Counted from the first letter of the stretch, positions 34,028 to 42,794 are shown. The stretch: 45,119 nt of DNA from CAZCJU01 sp964562175 (GCA_964562175.1 CAZLRV010000014.1:1-45119); one strand, 5' to 3'. Numbers and translations: made by a program. Notes: generated from the sequence alone by a model not told the origin.

Positions 34028-35607
34028 ATCGGTTTGAACCTTTCCATTATTTTTATCGCCGTTTTTATACCGTCAACGGCGGCACTTGTAATGCCTCCGG
34101 CATAGCCCGCTCCCTCACCGCACGGATAAACAAGCGGAATACCGATGCATTCGCCTGCCTCACCTCGCATTATGCGAACGGGTGAGGACGTTCTCGTCTC
34201 CGGAGCGGTCAGCGGCGTTTTGGGTGAGTCAAAGCCCTTTATCTTTTTGCCGAACACCTTAAAGCCCAGCTTTAACATATCGCATACGTATCGAGGCAGT
34301 ATCTTGTTTATATCTCCCTCGGCTACGTTGCCGTTCATGTATGTGGGTCTGACCGTCGTGAACGAGATGTCGGCACGGTCATTCATAAAGCCGTCAAGCG
34401 TTTGACAGGGTGCTTTATAGCTGTGCGATACGTTATATGCCGCACGCTCTATGCTTCTTTGAAATTCAACGCCCGACAACGGGTGTGTCGACTCGCAGTC
34501 GGATGGCAAAATGCTTACCGCAACGGCGGCGTTTGCGTTTTTGCCGTCTCTGCGGCTGTTGCTCATGCCGTTTGTCACAACACCGCCCGCCTCGCTTGCC
34601 GAGGCGACCACACGCCCTCCGGGGCACATACAAAAGGTGTAAACACCTCGCTGTCCGAGTCGGTGAGAAAGAGCGTATTCGCCCTTGGGCAGTCGCTCGG
34701 CGTATTTGTCGCATAGAGAGCCGTAAAGCCCTCTGTCTATAACACTTTGCAAATGCTCACAGCGCAAGCCGACGGAAAAAGGCTTTTGCTCAATAGCCGC
34801 ACCTCTATCCAAAAGCATTTGATATGTATCTCTTGCCGAGTGACCGAGTGCCAAGACAAGACAACAACAGGCGTAAGAGCCGTGGGGCGTGACTATTTCA
34901 AGTCCGTCGGGACGGTTTATTATATCCTCGACCCGACAATTATAATGAATAATTCCGCCGAGGGAGGTTATTTTTTTATCTATATTATCGACTATTCCGA
35001 GCAGCTTGTCCGTGCCGATGTGCGGCTTTGCGTCGTAAAGAATGCTCTCGCTTGCACCGCACGAATGAAGCTTTTCAAGCACGTATCTGCAATATTTATC
35101 GTTTATCCTCGTCACAAGCTTGCCGTCGGAAAAGGTTCCCGCACCGCCTGCGCCGAACTGTACGTTTGACTCCGTGTCAAGCGTGCCCGTCAAATCAAAG
35201 CCCTCAACGCTCTTTTGACGCTCGTACACCTCACCCCCACGCTCAAACACGACAACGGGGTAGCCGTTTTCGGCGAGCGTGAGTGCGGCAAACATACCGC
35301 ACGGTCCGAAGCCGAGTACGCCGACGGGATGCTTACATTTCTCCGCACCGCACTTAAATTCTATTTTTTCCTCATCGTATTTGGTATAACCGAGCTGCTC
35401 AAGCACTCCGCCGTCATCGACTGTGACAAGAACCGAGCAAACGAAAGAGGCTCGCTCACGGTGTCGCATATCGACCGATTTTTTGTAGATAATACCGTCC
35501 GTCGCAACAACATTGTGGGAGAGTATCCGCTCTTTGGCGATATCAACGGCGTATTCGTCACTATCGTCTATCGGAATGCGTATATCACGCACAAGATATC
35601 GACTCAT
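34024..35607 (-). CDS. FAD-dependent dehydrogenase of the COG2509 family
   Basis: The 527-residue protein has an N-terminal domain of about 90 residues, then a Rossmann fold with GVLGFGPCGMFAALTLAE (about 95-112) and FERGG. Further on are NVQFGAGGAGTFSDGKL, RCEH, YTFCMCPGG and GNVAEGDINKILP, and it closes with PCGEGAGYAGGITSAAVDG. This series is typical of the COG2509 uncharacterised FAD-dependent oxidoreductases, widespread in clostridia. The substrate is unknown. The location between cdaR and rseC in one transcription unit gives no direct clue. It overlaps both neighbours by 4 bases. Confidence 0.88.
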   Translation of the reverse strand: MSRYLVRDIRIPIDDSDEYAVDIAKERILSHNVVATDGIIYKKSVDMRHRERASFVCSVLVTVDDGGVLEQLGYTKYDEEKIEFKCGAEKCKHPVGVLGFGPCGMFAALTLAENGYPVVVFERGGEVYERQKSVEGFDLTGTLDTESNVQFGAGGAGTFSDGKLVTRINDKYCRYVLEKLHSCGASESILYDAKPHIGTDKLLGIVDNIDKKITSLGGIIHYNCRVEDIINRPDGLEIVTPHGSYACCCLVLALGHSARDTYQMLLDRGAAIEQKPFSVGLRCEHLQSVIDRGLYGSLCDKYAERLPKGEYALSHRLGQRGVYTFCMCPGGRVVASASEAGGVVTNGMSNSRRDGKNANAAVAVSILPSDCESTHPLSGVEFQRSIERAAYNVSHSYKAPCQTLDGFMNDRADISFTTVRPTYMNGNVAEGDINKILPRYVCDMLKLGFKVFGKKIKGFDSPKTPLTAPETRTSSPVRIMRGEAGECIGIPLVYPCGEGAGYAGGITSAAVDGIKTAIKIMERFKPI

Positions 35608-36890
35608 GTAAGCTCGCCCTCCGACTCACGCGGTGTTACCGTTACGGTGACATTTTTATCGGTGCCCGAAAGCAGATATGCGTTTTTGTTCTCATTCTTA
35701 AGTACTACTGTCGCAACGAGTGCGGCACTGCCTTGTGTGAGGTCGGAAACGTCTATTACCACGGAAATATCGGATGCGGATACGTAATTTGCCGCATTCT
35801 TGCGTATTCTGTACGATATATTAACATCCCCTGCAAAGGCGTAATCGTAGCCGAGTGTCGCACCTCGCATCTCTATCAGCTCCGAGGGAAAGGTGAGCGT
35901 TTTATCCAATGTGTCAAGCAGCTCTACTTTTATCGTGATCTCGCTTATCTGCTCAAGTGCCTTAACTCCGTCGGGCAGATCCAATTGAACCTTTATTTCC
36001 GAGCCGTCGCTTACGCTCTTTTCGTCGATGGTATATACATTGAGCGAATCCATCGTTGACAATATCTCATAATCTCCCCCGACCTTTATGCTTGACGGTG
36101 TCAGGGTGAGCTTTGCCGTGGAATCGTTGAAATAGCCGTGTTTCGTGTCTGCGGTCAGTGCAAGCTCCTTTGTCATTATAAGATCGACCTTGACTATCGC
36201 ATCGTTTGCCGAGGTGGTAACGTACGCACTCGTATATTCCTCATGGTCTGCCGTGAAAAGCGTTATACTGCCGGAGCAGGTAAGGGAGGAGGTAACATTG
36301 CCGGGGTAGATAACAACGGATGCATAGCTTATCTTATCAAGCTCATCCGCAGGGCCGGAAACGGTAACGGTAGGCTCGGAGGTAACGGAGGTCTTAAGCG
36401 TGCATGAGGGCGGTATGGTATAATTTACCGCCTTTACCGTTATCGGCATATCCTTTGACGATGCGGCTGAAATGTGTACGAAAACGGTGTCCTTGGAAAG
36501 TGCCTTTAGCGATATTCCGTCCTTCAGCTCCGAATGTATGTCAAGGTCATACCGTCCGGGTGAGGATATGGAGGAGCAATCGACATAAACGCCGATATCA
36601 TCCTTTGATAAGGAATTGACCTCCGAGCGTTTTCCCACGACGGTAACGTCAACGACATTGTTGGTGCCGGAAAAAGCACTCATTCCCTTGGGTATGTTTT
36701 TAAGCGTTACGGGGATATTCGTAAATGTATATTCCGAATCGGTGTTTTCACCGCTTGCGGCGAAAAACCAAATTATCACGGCGCATAAAAGCGTTATCAC
36801 CTTCGCTATGGTGTTACCGAGCTTCGATTGCTTTACCTGAAGCTCGCCGTATGCCTCTTCGCCCTCTGCTTCTTGCTTTTTGTTTTTCAA
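35604..36890 (-). CDS. cdaR: CdaA regulatory protein CdaR (YbbR-domain protein)
   Basis: CdaR is a membrane-anchored extracellular protein that modulates the diadenylate cyclase CdaA. The 428-residue protein has a cytosolic N-terminal tail, one membrane helix (about residues 28-46, IAKVITLLCAVIIWFFAA) and about four YbbR repeats outside the cell, each with an IPVTLKNI-like opening strand and DVTVVGKRSEV. It is separated from cdaA by 3 bases, the conserved gene order. glmM, which often follows cdaR, is replaced here by the flavoprotein gene. Confidence 0.93.
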   Translation of the reverse strand: MKNKKQEAEGEEAYGELQVKQSKLGNTIAKVITLLCAVIIWFFAASGENTDSEYTFTNIPVTLKNIPKGMSAFSGTNNVVDVTVVGKRSEVNSLSKDDIGVYVDCSSISSPGRYDLDIHSELKDGISLKALSKDTVFVHISAASSKDMPITVKAVNYTIPPSCTLKTSVTSEPTVTVSGPADELDKISYASVVIYPGNVTSSLTCSGSITLFTADHEEYTSAYVTTSANDAIVKVDLIMTKELALTADTKHGYFNDSTAKLTLTPSSIKVGGDYEILSTMDSLNVYTIDEKSVSDGSEIKVQLDLPDGVKALEQISEITIKVELLDTLDKTLTFPSELIEMRGATLGYDYAFAGDVNISYRIRKNAANYVSASDISVVIDVSDLTQGSAALVATVVLKNENKNAYLLSGTDKNVTVTVTPRESEGELT

Positions 36891-36893
36891 GCC

Positions 36894-37769
36894 TTATTCC
36901 CCCTTTTGCGTGTTTGATGAGCCGAATATTTTGTTTGCCATATTTCTTTTCGGCTGTGTGATAAGTAAAGATATGAGCTGGTTCTTAAGCGAGGAGTAAT
37001 CGAAGTTGCGTTTCAGCTCGCCGTTGAGCGCAAGCGATATGGTGCCGTTTTCCTCACTGACGACTATCACCGCCGCATCCGAATTTTCACTCATTCCTAT
37101 AGCGGAGCGGTGGCGTGTGCCGAGGTCCTTGACTATCTCGTTATTTACCGAAAGCGGCAGAAAGCACCCTGCGGCATACAGCCTTGTGCCGGATATCACC
37201 GCCGCACCGTCGTGAAGCGGCGATTTGTTGAAAAATATGTTTTTTATCAGAGGCGAGGAAACGTCGGCATTTATTATCGTACCCGTTTTTGCGATATCGC
37301 CGAGCTTAACATCTCTCTCGATGACTATCAAAGCCCCCGTTTTGTCCTTGCTCATATCGCATACCGCCTCGCAAAGGCTGTCTATCATACTGCCGTATTC
37401 AACACTCGGCTTTGCCTCACCTATGTTCTTTATACCCTTGAGCGCATTCGCTCCGCCGACCTTTTCAAGAGCGGAACGAAGCTCGGGCTGAAAGAGGATT
37501 ATCACCGAGATTATTCCGACTTGAAAGAGGTTTGAGAAAATGAACTTCAAGGCGTGCATTTCAAAAACTACGCTTATGAGAAAGACGAGTGCCAATATTA
37601 CGATACCCAAAAGCAGCTTTGCCGCCCGCCTGTTTCGTATGAATTTATAGGCTTGATAAAACAGAAACCAAACGGCGAGAATGTCGAGCAGATCGAACAC
37701 ACCGAAATCAAGCGATGCAATATTATCAAATGCATCAGTCATCATATTTATTTTATATGCCGTGAGCAT
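36894..37769 (-). CDS. cdaA: Diadenylate cyclase CdaA
   Basis: CdaA makes cyclic di-AMP from two ATP; c-di-AMP controls potassium and osmolyte uptake and wall homeostasis. The 291-residue protein has an N-terminal membrane part with three helices (about residues 26-40, 50-68 and 76-93) and a DAC domain with the catalytic DGA (187-189) and RHR (219-221). AAGGA lies 7 bases before ATG 37769. It leads the long minus-strand operon from the promoter at 37815-37843. It is slightly longer than the Bacillus protein because of extra residues at both ends. Confidence 0.97.
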   Translation of the reverse strand: MLTAYKINMMTDAFDNIASLDFGVFDLLDILAVWFLFYQAYKFIRNRRAAKLLLGIVILALVFLISVVFEMHALKFIFSNLFQVGIISVIILFQPELRSALEKVGGANALKGIKNIGEAKPSVEYGSMIDSLCEAVCDMSKDKTGALIVIERDVKLGDIAKTGTIINADVSSPLIKNIFFNKSPLHDGAAVISGTRLYAAGCFLPLSVNNEIVKDLGTRHRSAIGMSENSDAAVIVVSEENGTISLALNGELKRNFDYSSLKNQLISLLITQPKRNMANKIFGSSNTQKGE

Positions 37770-37814
37770 AATATCATCCTTCCGAGATACCTTAAATATT
37801 TACGTATATACAAC

Positions 37815-37843
37815 AGTATAACATATCTATCCGATAAAATCAA
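37815..37843 (-). promoter_or_regulatory. Sigma-A promoter of the cdaA operon, extended -10
   Basis: On the minus strand TTGATT (37843-37838) and TATACT (37820-37815) are 17 bases apart, and TGT before the -10 gives an extended -10. It is the only strong promoter I see upstream of the 11-gene run down to mazG. Confidence 0.8.
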
Positions 37844-37907
37844 TAAGTATTTATAAAATATATTAAATTTACAAATTTTTTAATCTAATTTAACACTATC
37901 CTCTCCC

Positions 37908-37935
37908 TTTACAGCGGCAAATATGATATTATAAA
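37908..37935 (+). promoter_or_regulatory. Sigma-A promoter of the oxidoreductase-isp-yab-recR operon
   Basis: TTTACA (37908-37913) and TATAAA (37930-37935) are separated by 16 bases. The promoter is divergent from that of cdaA, with about 64 bases between the two -35 boxes, an AT-rich region. Confidence 0.65.
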
Positions 37936-37968
37936 GTGAATAATAACGCACAGTGGGAGGTGTGAGTA

Positions 37969-38643
37969 TTGGAGCTTGGTTTTTTGTCCTCAAGGCTTAT
38001 AATAGTTTGCGGTCATTACGGCTCGGGTAAGACCAATGTCGCTGTCAATTTATCGCTTGAGCTTAAAAAACGCAATGACGGCGAGGTCTGTATAGTCGAT
38101 ATGGATACGGTAAATCCGTATTTCCGATGTGCCGATTCCGCAAAACGGCTCGATGAGTGCGGTATTACGCTCATTGCCCCCGCCTTTGCAAATACAAACG
38201 TCGATATTCCGTCCCTACCGGCTGAGATATATTCGATATTTTCACGGCTTGAGTGCGGTTCGTATGTAATTCTCGATGTCGGCGGCGACCCCGAAGGCTC
38301 GGCTTGTCTCGGCTTCTTGGGCGATCGCATTGAAAAAGCGGGCTACGAAATGCTCTGTGTCGTAAACAAGTACCGTCCTCTGACAGCTACGGCAGAGGAT
38401 GCCGCACAAGTGCTTGCCGATATAGAACGGGCAAGCGGACTTAAATGTACATATATAGTAAATAATTCTAATCTCGGCGATGAAACGACGGCGGACGATG
38501 TCATATCCTCGCTTGATTACGCCAAGGAAATATGCAAGCTCACCTCATATCCGCTTGCATTTACCTCATCGACCGTCAAGCTTGACTCGGTTGGAGACGT
38601 CTTTTATATGGAAAACGTAACAAAAAAGATATTCACTCGGTAA
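37969..38643 (+). CDS. P-loop ATPase of the MinD/ParA/CobQ type
   Basis: The 224-residue protein has a Walker A loop CGHYGSGKTNVAVNL (Gly15-Thr22), VDMDTVNPYFR (Asp44, Asp46), an ILDVGGDPEGSACLGF Walker B region and VNKYRPLT, the pattern of SIMIBI-class ATPases. It lacks the deviant Lys of ParA/MinD (KGG) and the C-terminal CXXC of Mrp-type Fe-S carriers. The function is unknown. It starts at TTG 37969 after a strong GGGAGGTG. It leads the operon with the 2-oxoacid:ferredoxin oxidoreductase genes, which suggests a role in assembling or regulating that complex (inference). Confidence 0.8.
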   Translation: MELGFLSSRLIIVCGHYGSGKTNVAVNLSLELKKRNDGEVCIVDMDTVNPYFRCADSAKRLDECGITLIAPAFANTNVDIPSLPAEIYSIFSRLECGSYVILDVGGDPEGSACLGFLGDRIEKAGYEMLCVVNKYRPLTATAEDAAQVLADIERASGLKCTYIVNNSNLGDETTADDVISSLDYAKEICKLTSYPLAFTSSTVKLDSVGDVFYMENVTKKIFTR

Positions 38644-38690
38644 ATCATATTGCCGATTGTAAATATAACAAACGAACGGAGAAAAATGTT

Positions 38691-38900
38691 ATGAATAAAA
38701 TAACTATAAGAACCGAACGCTGTAAGGGCTGCGGTCTTTGCGTTTCCTCATGCCCCAAGGGCTTGCTTCGTTTGGCTCATGAAAAGCTGAACGGCAAGGG
38801 CTATCACCCCGCGGAAATGACGGACGAGGAAAAATGCATTGCCTGCGCAATGTGTGCGACCATGTGTCCCGATGCGGTCATAAAAGTAGAAAAAGAGTAA
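38691..38900 (+). CDS. 2-oxoacid:ferredoxin oxidoreductase, ferredoxin-like delta subunit
   Basis: The 69-residue protein has two [4Fe-4S] motifs, CX2CX2CX3C at Cys11-14-17-21 and Cys49-52-55-59, each ending in CP. It is the electron-carrying subunit (KorD/VorD type) of a four-subunit enzyme. An 8Fe ferredoxin alone is the alternative, but the position before the alpha, beta and gamma subunits supports the delta call. CGGAG precedes ATG. Confidence 0.92.
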   Translation: MNKITIRTERCKGCGLCVSSCPKGLLRLAHEKLNGKGYHPAEMTDEEKCIACAMCATMCPDAVIKVEKE

Positions 38901-38910
38901 GGAGAAAAAA

Positions 38911-39972
38911 ATGTCCGATAAGGTTTTAATGAAAGGCAACGAGGCTATAGCCGAGGCGGCAATAAAAGCCGGTTGTCTGTATTACTTCGGCTATCCGATA
39001 ACACCTCAAACGGAAATAGCCGAATATATGGCACGCCGTATGCCGAAGGTCGGCGGTCTGTGCCTGCAAGCGGAAAGCGAAATAGCGGCAATAAATATGG
39101 TTTACGGCGCATCCGCATCCGGTGTGCGCTGTATGACCTCCTCATCCTCGCCCGGAATAAGCTTAAAGAGCGAGGGAGTTTCCTACATAGTCGGCTGTGA
39201 CTTGCCGTGCGTTATACTCAACGTACAGAGAGGCGGCCCCGGTCTGGGCGGCATTCAGCCCTCCCAGTCCGATTATTATCAGGCAACGAAAGCGCTCGGT
39301 CACGGAGATATGCACCTTTTCGTGCTTGCCCCCTCCAGCGTACAGGAGATGGCACAGCTCACCTCCGAAGCATTTGATATAGCCGATACTTACCGCACAC
39401 CCGTGCTTATACTTGCCGACGGCGCACTCGGTCAGATGATGGAGCCGGTCGACTTTGACAAGATTCCCAAGCGTCAGGTGCCCGAAAAGACGTGGGCGGC
39501 AAACGGTCACGGCGGCAAGAGAAAGAAAAACATACACACCTCGCTTTTCTTGAACCCCGATGAGCTTGAGGCAAGCGTACTTAAAAGACAAGAAAAATAC
39601 GATCTTATCGAGAAAAACGAGGTAAGATACGAAAGCTATATGACCGATGATGCCGACATTGTTGTCGTTGCATACGGTATAACGGCGAGAATATGCAAGA
39701 GCGCTATAGCGGCGGTACGTGCCGAGGGTATAAAAGTCGGTATGCTCCGTCCCATAACCTTGAGCCCCTATCCCAAAAAGCAGCTTGCCGCACTTGCTCA
39801 AGGTGCGAAGAGATTTCTCGTTGTCGAGCTTAATATGGGTCAGATGACGGATGACGTTAAGGTTGCGATAAATTGCAGTCGCCCCGTGGATTTCTACGGC
39901 AGAACGGGCGGTATAATGCCCACGCCCGAGGATGTTGCGGACAAGCTCCGCGAGCTTGCAAAGGAGATATAA
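38911..39972 (+). CDS. vorB: 2-oxoacid:ferredoxin oxidoreductase alpha subunit (VorB-like)
   Basis: The 353-residue subunit opens MSDKVLMKGNEAIAEAAIKA and contains YYFGYPITPQTEIAEYMA, LQAESEIAAINMVYGA, SSSSPGISLKSEG and RGGPGLGGIQPSQSDY. These blocks are typical of the VorB (3-methyl-2-oxobutanoate / 2-oxoisovalerate) branch rather than the longer KorA or PorA. The complex decarboxylates branched-chain 2-oxoacids or 2-oxoglutarate to acyl-CoA with ferredoxin reduction. The substrate choice is inferred. Genes for the beta and gamma subunits follow directly. Confidence 0.9.
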   Translation: MSDKVLMKGNEAIAEAAIKAGCLYYFGYPITPQTEIAEYMARRMPKVGGLCLQAESEIAAINMVYGASASGVRCMTSSSSPGISLKSEGVSYIVGCDLPCVILNVQRGGPGLGGIQPSQSDYYQATKALGHGDMHLFVLAPSSVQEMAQLTSEAFDIADTYRTPVLILADGALGQMMEPVDFDKIPKRQVPEKTWAANGHGGKRKKNIHTSLFLNPDELEASVLKRQEKYDLIEKNEVRYESYMTDDADIVVVAYGITARICKSAIAAVRAEGIKVGMLRPITLSPYPKKQLAALAQGAKRFLVVELNMGQMTDDVKVAINCSRPVDFYGRTGGIMPTPEDVADKLRELAKEI

Positions 39973-39975
39973 AAA

Positions 39976-40722
39976 ATGGTAGTATTTGATAGACCGAAGG
40001 CTTTATCCGACGTACCCATGCATTACTGCCCCGGCTGTACTCACGGTATAGTACACCGTCTTGTTGCCGAGGCTATTGACGAGCTGGGTATCGAGGGCGA
40101 AACGATAGGCGTTGCCCCCGTCGGCTGTGCCGTATTCGCTTATAATTATTTTGAATGTGATTTTATAGAAGCGGCTCACGGCAGAGCGCCCGCCGTTGCA
40201 ACAGGCGTTAAGAGAACGCACCCCGATAAGATAGTATTTACCTATCAGGGTGACGGCGACCTTGCCGCAATAGGAACCGCCGAAACGGTACATGCTTGCG
40301 CAAGAGGCGAGAATATAACGATAATATTTATAAACAATACAAACTACGGTATGACTGGCGGTCAGATGGCGCCCACCACCATGCCCGGACAGGTCACGAC
40401 CACCTCGCCCTACGGACGAGATAAGAACATACAGGGCAACCCCATTCACGTATGTGAAATGCTCTCGACTCTTGACGGAGTTGCATATTGTGAGCGTGTT
40501 GCGGTAAACAACGTGAAAAATGTTCGCTCCGCAAAGAAGTCGATACTTAAGGCATTCAAGACCCAGCAGGAGAAGAAAGGACTTTCCATAATCGAGGTGC
40601 TTTCGACCTGCCCGACAAACTGGGGTATGACACCGCAGGACGCACTTAAATTCGTCGATGAAAAAATGATACCGTTCTATCCGCTCGGCGTATTCAAGAA
40701 CACAACGGGGGAGGATAAATAA
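39976..40722 (+). CDS. 2-oxoacid:ferredoxin oxidoreductase beta subunit (TPP-binding)
   Basis: The 248-residue subunit has the thiamine pyrophosphate motif from GDGDLAAIG (92-100) to NNTNYGMTGGQ (120-130), and CPGC (18-21) near the N-terminus. It is the catalytic TPP-containing subunit that works with the alpha subunit at 38911. The short length matches KorB/VorA-type beta subunits. It starts 3 bases after the alpha gene and overlaps the gamma gene by one base (TAATG). Confidence 0.93.
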   Translation: MVVFDRPKALSDVPMHYCPGCTHGIVHRLVAEAIDELGIEGETIGVAPVGCAVFAYNYFECDFIEAAHGRAPAVATGVKRTHPDKIVFTYQGDGDLAAIGTAETVHACARGENITIIFINNTNYGMTGGQMAPTTMPGQVTTTSPYGRDKNIQGNPIHVCEMLSTLDGVAYCERVAVNNVKNVRSAKKSILKAFKTQQEKKGLSIIEVLSTCPTNWGMTPQDALKFVDEKMIPFYPLGVFKNTTGEDK

Positions 40723-41258
40723 TGACACAGAAGATAATTTTTGCCGGCTTCGGCGGTCAGGGAATACTGTTTTCCGGCAAGCAATGCGCAAAGACCGCAA
40801 TGCAGCTTGAAAAGAACGTAACGTGGCTCCCCTCCTACGGTCCGGAGCAGAGAGGCGGCACGTGCAACTGCTCGGTAATAATATCCGATGAGGAGATAGG
40901 CTCGCCCATAATCTCCATACCGGATATCGTCGTTGCCTTCAATGTTCAGTCCTTTGATAAGTTCGAGCCGAAAATAGCCGCAGGCGGCAAGCTTTTTGCC
41001 GACAGCACGCTTATCGACAAAAGATCTCAAAGAGATGACATAGAGGCGTATTATATCCCCGCTACCGCAATGGCAAACGAGATGAACGCCCCCAAGCTGG
41101 CAAACGTGATAATGCTCGGCTATATGATAAAGGTTACCGGAATATTCGATACGGAATATTTCGCTCAAAAGCTCGCATCGAGCGTACCCGCCTCAAAGGC
41201 AGAACTTATCGAGCTTAACAAAAAAGCCCTGCAAGCCGGCTACGACTTCGCTAAATGA
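40722..41258 (+). CDS. 2-oxoacid:ferredoxin oxidoreductase gamma subunit
   Basis: The 178-residue subunit has FAGFGGQGILFSGK at the start and WLPSYGPEQRGGT near residue 35, characteristic of the gamma domain that binds coenzyme A and closes the active site. It completes the delta-alpha-beta-gamma set in the usual order. It overlaps the next gene by 4 bases (ATGA). Confidence 0.93.
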   Translation: MTQKIIFAGFGGQGILFSGKQCAKTAMQLEKNVTWLPSYGPEQRGGTCNCSVIISDEEIGSPIISIPDIVVAFNVQSFDKFEPKIAAGGKLFADSTLIDKRSQRDDIEAYYIPATAMANEMNAPKLANVIMLGYMIKVTGIFDTEYFAQKLASSVPASKAELIELNKKALQAGYDFAK

Positions 41259-42016
41259 ATAAGCTCAAATTCACGTTCAACAAGCTGCTCTATACGCTGA
41301 CACGTATCGAGATGAAGAATTATTTCAACAGTGCCGTAATAGTTGCGGCGGGACTCGGCTCACGTATGAACTCGGATACGACAAAGCAGCTTATGACGGT
41401 GGGAGGCGAGCCTGTCATCGTTCGCACTATAAAGCGGTTTGAGGAATGCGACGACATAAACGAGATAATTCTGGTCGTTCGCAAAGAAGAATTCGAGCAG
41501 ATAAAAGCGTTTATAAAGCAATATAAATTCAAAAAAATAACTCACGTCGTATCGGGTGGGGAGAGCAGACAGCAATCTGTGTTGAACGGACTGACTAAAA
41601 TAGATAAAAAAGCCGAGTTCGTTTCAATACACGACGGCGTGCGCTGCTTGATAACACCCGATATGATAAGTGAGGTATCTTCCTTCGCATACCGCTTCGG
41701 CTGTGCCACGGCGTGCAGTGCGTCAAAGGATTCGGTAAAAATGTCCGACGGCAAGGGCTTTATAAAAGAGAGCGTTGACAGAGACCTCGTTTATATGGCT
41801 CAAACACCGCAGATATTCCGTGCTGATATTTACCGTGCGGCGGCAATAAAGGCTCGTCGCGACGGCTTTACGGCAACCGATGACAATTCGCTTGTACAGC
41901 GGCTCGGCTTTAAGATATTTTTGTGCGATACGGGCTATGAGAATATCAAGATAACCACACCCGAGGATATAGACTTTGCCGAGGCAATACTCAAAAAGAG
42001 GGCAGGGAATGAATGA
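41255..42016 (+). CDS. ispD: 2-C-methyl-D-erythritol 4-phosphate cytidylyltransferase
   Basis: IspD transfers CMP to methylerythritol phosphate in the MEP isoprenoid pathway. The protein has AAGLGSRMNSDTTKQ (nucleotide loop), HDGVRCLI (usually DGARP/DAVRP; a variant here) and ATDDNSLVQ. From ATG 41255 it is 253 residues with an N-terminal extension of about 19 residues compared with the family. An internal ATG at 41312, before KNYFNSAVIVAAG, would give the usual start. The operon's frequent ATGA overlaps favour the upstream ATG, but no clear ribosome site decides it. It overlaps ispF by 8 bases. Confidence 0.9.
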   Translation: MNKLKFTFNKLLYTLTRIEMKNYFNSAVIVAAGLGSRMNSDTTKQLMTVGGEPVIVRTIKRFEECDDINEIILVVRKEEFEQIKAFIKQYKFKKITHVVSGGESRQQSVLNGLTKIDKKAEFVSIHDGVRCLITPDMISEVSSFAYRFGCATACSASKDSVKMSDGKGFIKESVDRDLVYMAQTPQIFRADIYRAAAIKARRDGFTATDDNSLVQRLGFKIFLCDTGYENIKITTPEDIDFAEAILKKRAGNE

Positions 42017-42497
42017 TATAAGAGTCGGTCACGGCTACGATGTTCACCGCCTCATTGAGGGACGAGAGCTTGTACTCGGAGGAGTGCATATACCGTATGA
42101 GCTGGGTCTGCTCGGTCATTCCGATGCCGATGTTCTGCTCCATGCAATATGCGACAGCCTGCTCGGTGCGGCAGCTCTCGGCGATATCGGAGTACATTTC
42201 CCCGACAGCGATGACAGATATAAAGGTATTGACAGTATGTTGCTTCTCGGTGAGGTATATAAAAAAATATCCGATATGGGCTATACCGTCGGCAATGTCG
42301 ATTGTACCGTAATAGCGCAAAGACCGAAGCTTTCACCGTATATATCGCAAATGCGTGAGAATATAGCTTCGGTGCTTAAGACGGACATAGGCAGAGTAAA
42401 CGTAAAGGCGACTACCGAGGAAAAGCTCGGCTTTACCGGCAGAGGTGAGGGGATATCCGCTCACGCCGTGTGCCTGTTGTACGGTAAAACGCCGTAA
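42009..42497 (+). CDS. ispF: 2-C-methyl-D-erythritol 2,4-cyclodiphosphate synthase
   Basis: IspF makes the cyclic diphosphate two steps after IspD in the same pathway. The 162-residue protein has the metal ligands Asp11, His13 (DVHRL) and His45 (GHSDADVLLHAICD), and HFPDSD and KATTEEKLGFTGRGEG. The start is ATG 42009, with AGGG in the preceding bases; a second ATG-like site 4 bases on is out of frame. Adjacent ispD-ispF is a common arrangement. Confidence 0.97.
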   Translation: MNDIRVGHGYDVHRLIEGRELVLGGVHIPYELGLLGHSDADVLLHAICDSLLGAAALGDIGVHFPDSDDRYKGIDSMLLLGEVYKKISDMGYTVGNVDCTVIAQRPKLSPYISQMRENIASVLKTDIGRVNVKATTEEKLGFTGRGEGISAHAVCLLYGKTP

Positions 42498-42542
42498 TAT
42501 TTGACCCGCTTTTACATATACATATATAAAGGCGGTGATATA

Positions 42543-42794
42543 TTGCATACAATACAGATAAAAGACAGGCAAACGCTTGAAATATCGGGCGTAAATAACG
42601 TGATATCGTTCGATGAGCATGGCGTAGTGCTCGACAGCGAGGACGGTATACTGTGTATCGAGGGATCGGAGCTTAATATAAAAAGCCTCGATCTGCAAGG
42701 CTCAAGCATATATATCGAGGGGAAGCTCACCTCGCTATACTATCACGACGGTGAGCGGAAGCAAAAAAGCTTCTTATCAAGGATATTCGGATGA
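42543..42794 (+). CDS. yabP: Sporulation protein YabP
   Basis: YabP is a small protein of unknown biochemistry needed for spore cortex formation in Bacillus. The 83-residue protein from TTG 42543 has ITGV-like LEISGVNNVISFDEHGVVLDSED in two segments near residues 15-37, and IYIEGKLTSLYYHD near 55-70, the family pattern. It ends SFLSRIFG. AAAGG and GGTG precede the TTG. It overlaps yabQ by 4 bases (ATGA). Confidence 0.85.
   Translation: MHTIQIKDRQTLEISGVNNVISFDEHGVVLDSEDGILCIEGSELNIKSLDLQGSSIYIEGKLTSLYYHDGERKQKSFLSRIFG

Noticed and set aside
42480..42542. Sporulation sigma (E, F or G) promoter before yabP
   Set aside because: CATATA-like strings occur, but no spacing and sequence together match the known consensus; a TTGACC/TATATA pair would start RNA on top of the ribosome site.
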